Source of the DNA: Mesobacillus jeotgali
Lineage (GTDB): Bacteria; Bacillota; Bacilli; Bacillales; Cytobacillaceae
DNA length: 64,000 nucleotides
Reading direction: 5' to 3'
Assembly: GCF_002874535.1 (NCBI RefSeq)
Contig: NZ_CP025025.1
Coordinates: 3,963,353-4,027,352 of the forward strand
In this document: one piece after another, positions 63,961 through 64,000 of the stretch
Layout of the letters: each line of letters starts with the position of its first letter
Position numbering within the stretch: the stretch's first letter is position 1
Translations under genes and position numbers: made by a program
The notes under the pieces: model-generated
The model's input: the letters and a program-made list of their open reading frames with translations, nothing else
Told to the model about the DNA's origin: nothing
Database searches by the model: none

Positions 63961-64000
63961 CTAGTTCACTCCGATCTTGGTAGTCTAGTATTCATTCTAG

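Overview
The window looks like chromosomal DNA of a flagellated, low-to-moderate GC Bacillaceae, close to Bacillus, Mesobacillus or Cytobacillus. The evidence is gene order. ftsEX-cccB-yvjA-prfB-secA-hpf-fliTSD-flaG-hag-csrA-fliW-yviE-flgLK-flgN-flgM-yvyF-comFC-comFA-degV-degUS-yvyE-tagU-tagO follows the B. subtilis ywl/yv region almost step for step, with GGAGG-type ribosome sites, TTG/GTG starts and sigma-D, sigma-H and sigma-B style promoters. I see no rRNA, tRNA, insertion sequence, prophage or CRISPR.

Layout. 1-4.1 kb: cell-wall hydrolase control (a partial CwlO/EnvC-like protein, FtsX, FtsE), a lipoprotein cytochrome c551 and a YitT-family membrane protein. 4.4-8.5 kb: an insertion relative to B. 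subtilis with a four-module sulfur-transfer fusion (CoA-disulfide reductase, rhodanese, TusA, DsrE). It is preceded by a short reading frame with a near-perfect Shine-Dalgarno sequence and an Fnr/Crp-type palindrome, and followed by a 21-bp-period repeat and a NERD protein. 8.5-14 kb: prfB with its programmed +1 frameshift, secA, a DUF1028 protein and hpf with overlapping sigma-H/sigma-B promoters. 14.2-29.6 kb: late flagellar genes with sigma-D promoters in front of flaG and flgM, and a probable one at hag. Between flaG and hag lie a TPR glycosyltransferase and a 1,697-residue secreted fibronectin-III protein under a c-di-GMP-I riboswitch with an intrinsic terminator. 29.6-36 kb: comF genes (no comFB), degV, an Sda-like checkpoint peptide, degU and degS. 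A phased six-site DnaA-box array lies between comFA and degV.

36-64 kb is a cell-surface region. It holds yvyE, an LCP ligase (tagU), tagO, a TuaB-like flippase, UDP-glucose dehydrogenase and pyrophosphorylase, several glycosyltransferases and an O-antigen-ligase-like polymerase. Mixed in are six secreted proteins, each with three cell-wall-binding type 2 (CWB2) repeats: a SpoIID/LytB protein, a LytC-type amidase, an NlpC/P60 peptidase, a leucine-rich-repeat protein, a subtilase and a putative polysaccharide-degrading protein. Polymer makers and proteins that probably dock on the polymer are therefore neighbours, reminiscent of clostridial cell-wall-protein cassettes.

The themes connect. FtsEX and the CwlO-like protein, the amidase and the P60 enzyme remodel the wall. 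FliW-CsrA-Hag and FlgM time flagellin production. The c-di-GMP riboswitch and DegSU sit at the motile/sessile decision, and Sda plus DnaA boxes link replication to development. Genes were placed by reading frames and motifs only; no database search was possible. Site positions may be off by one or two bases.
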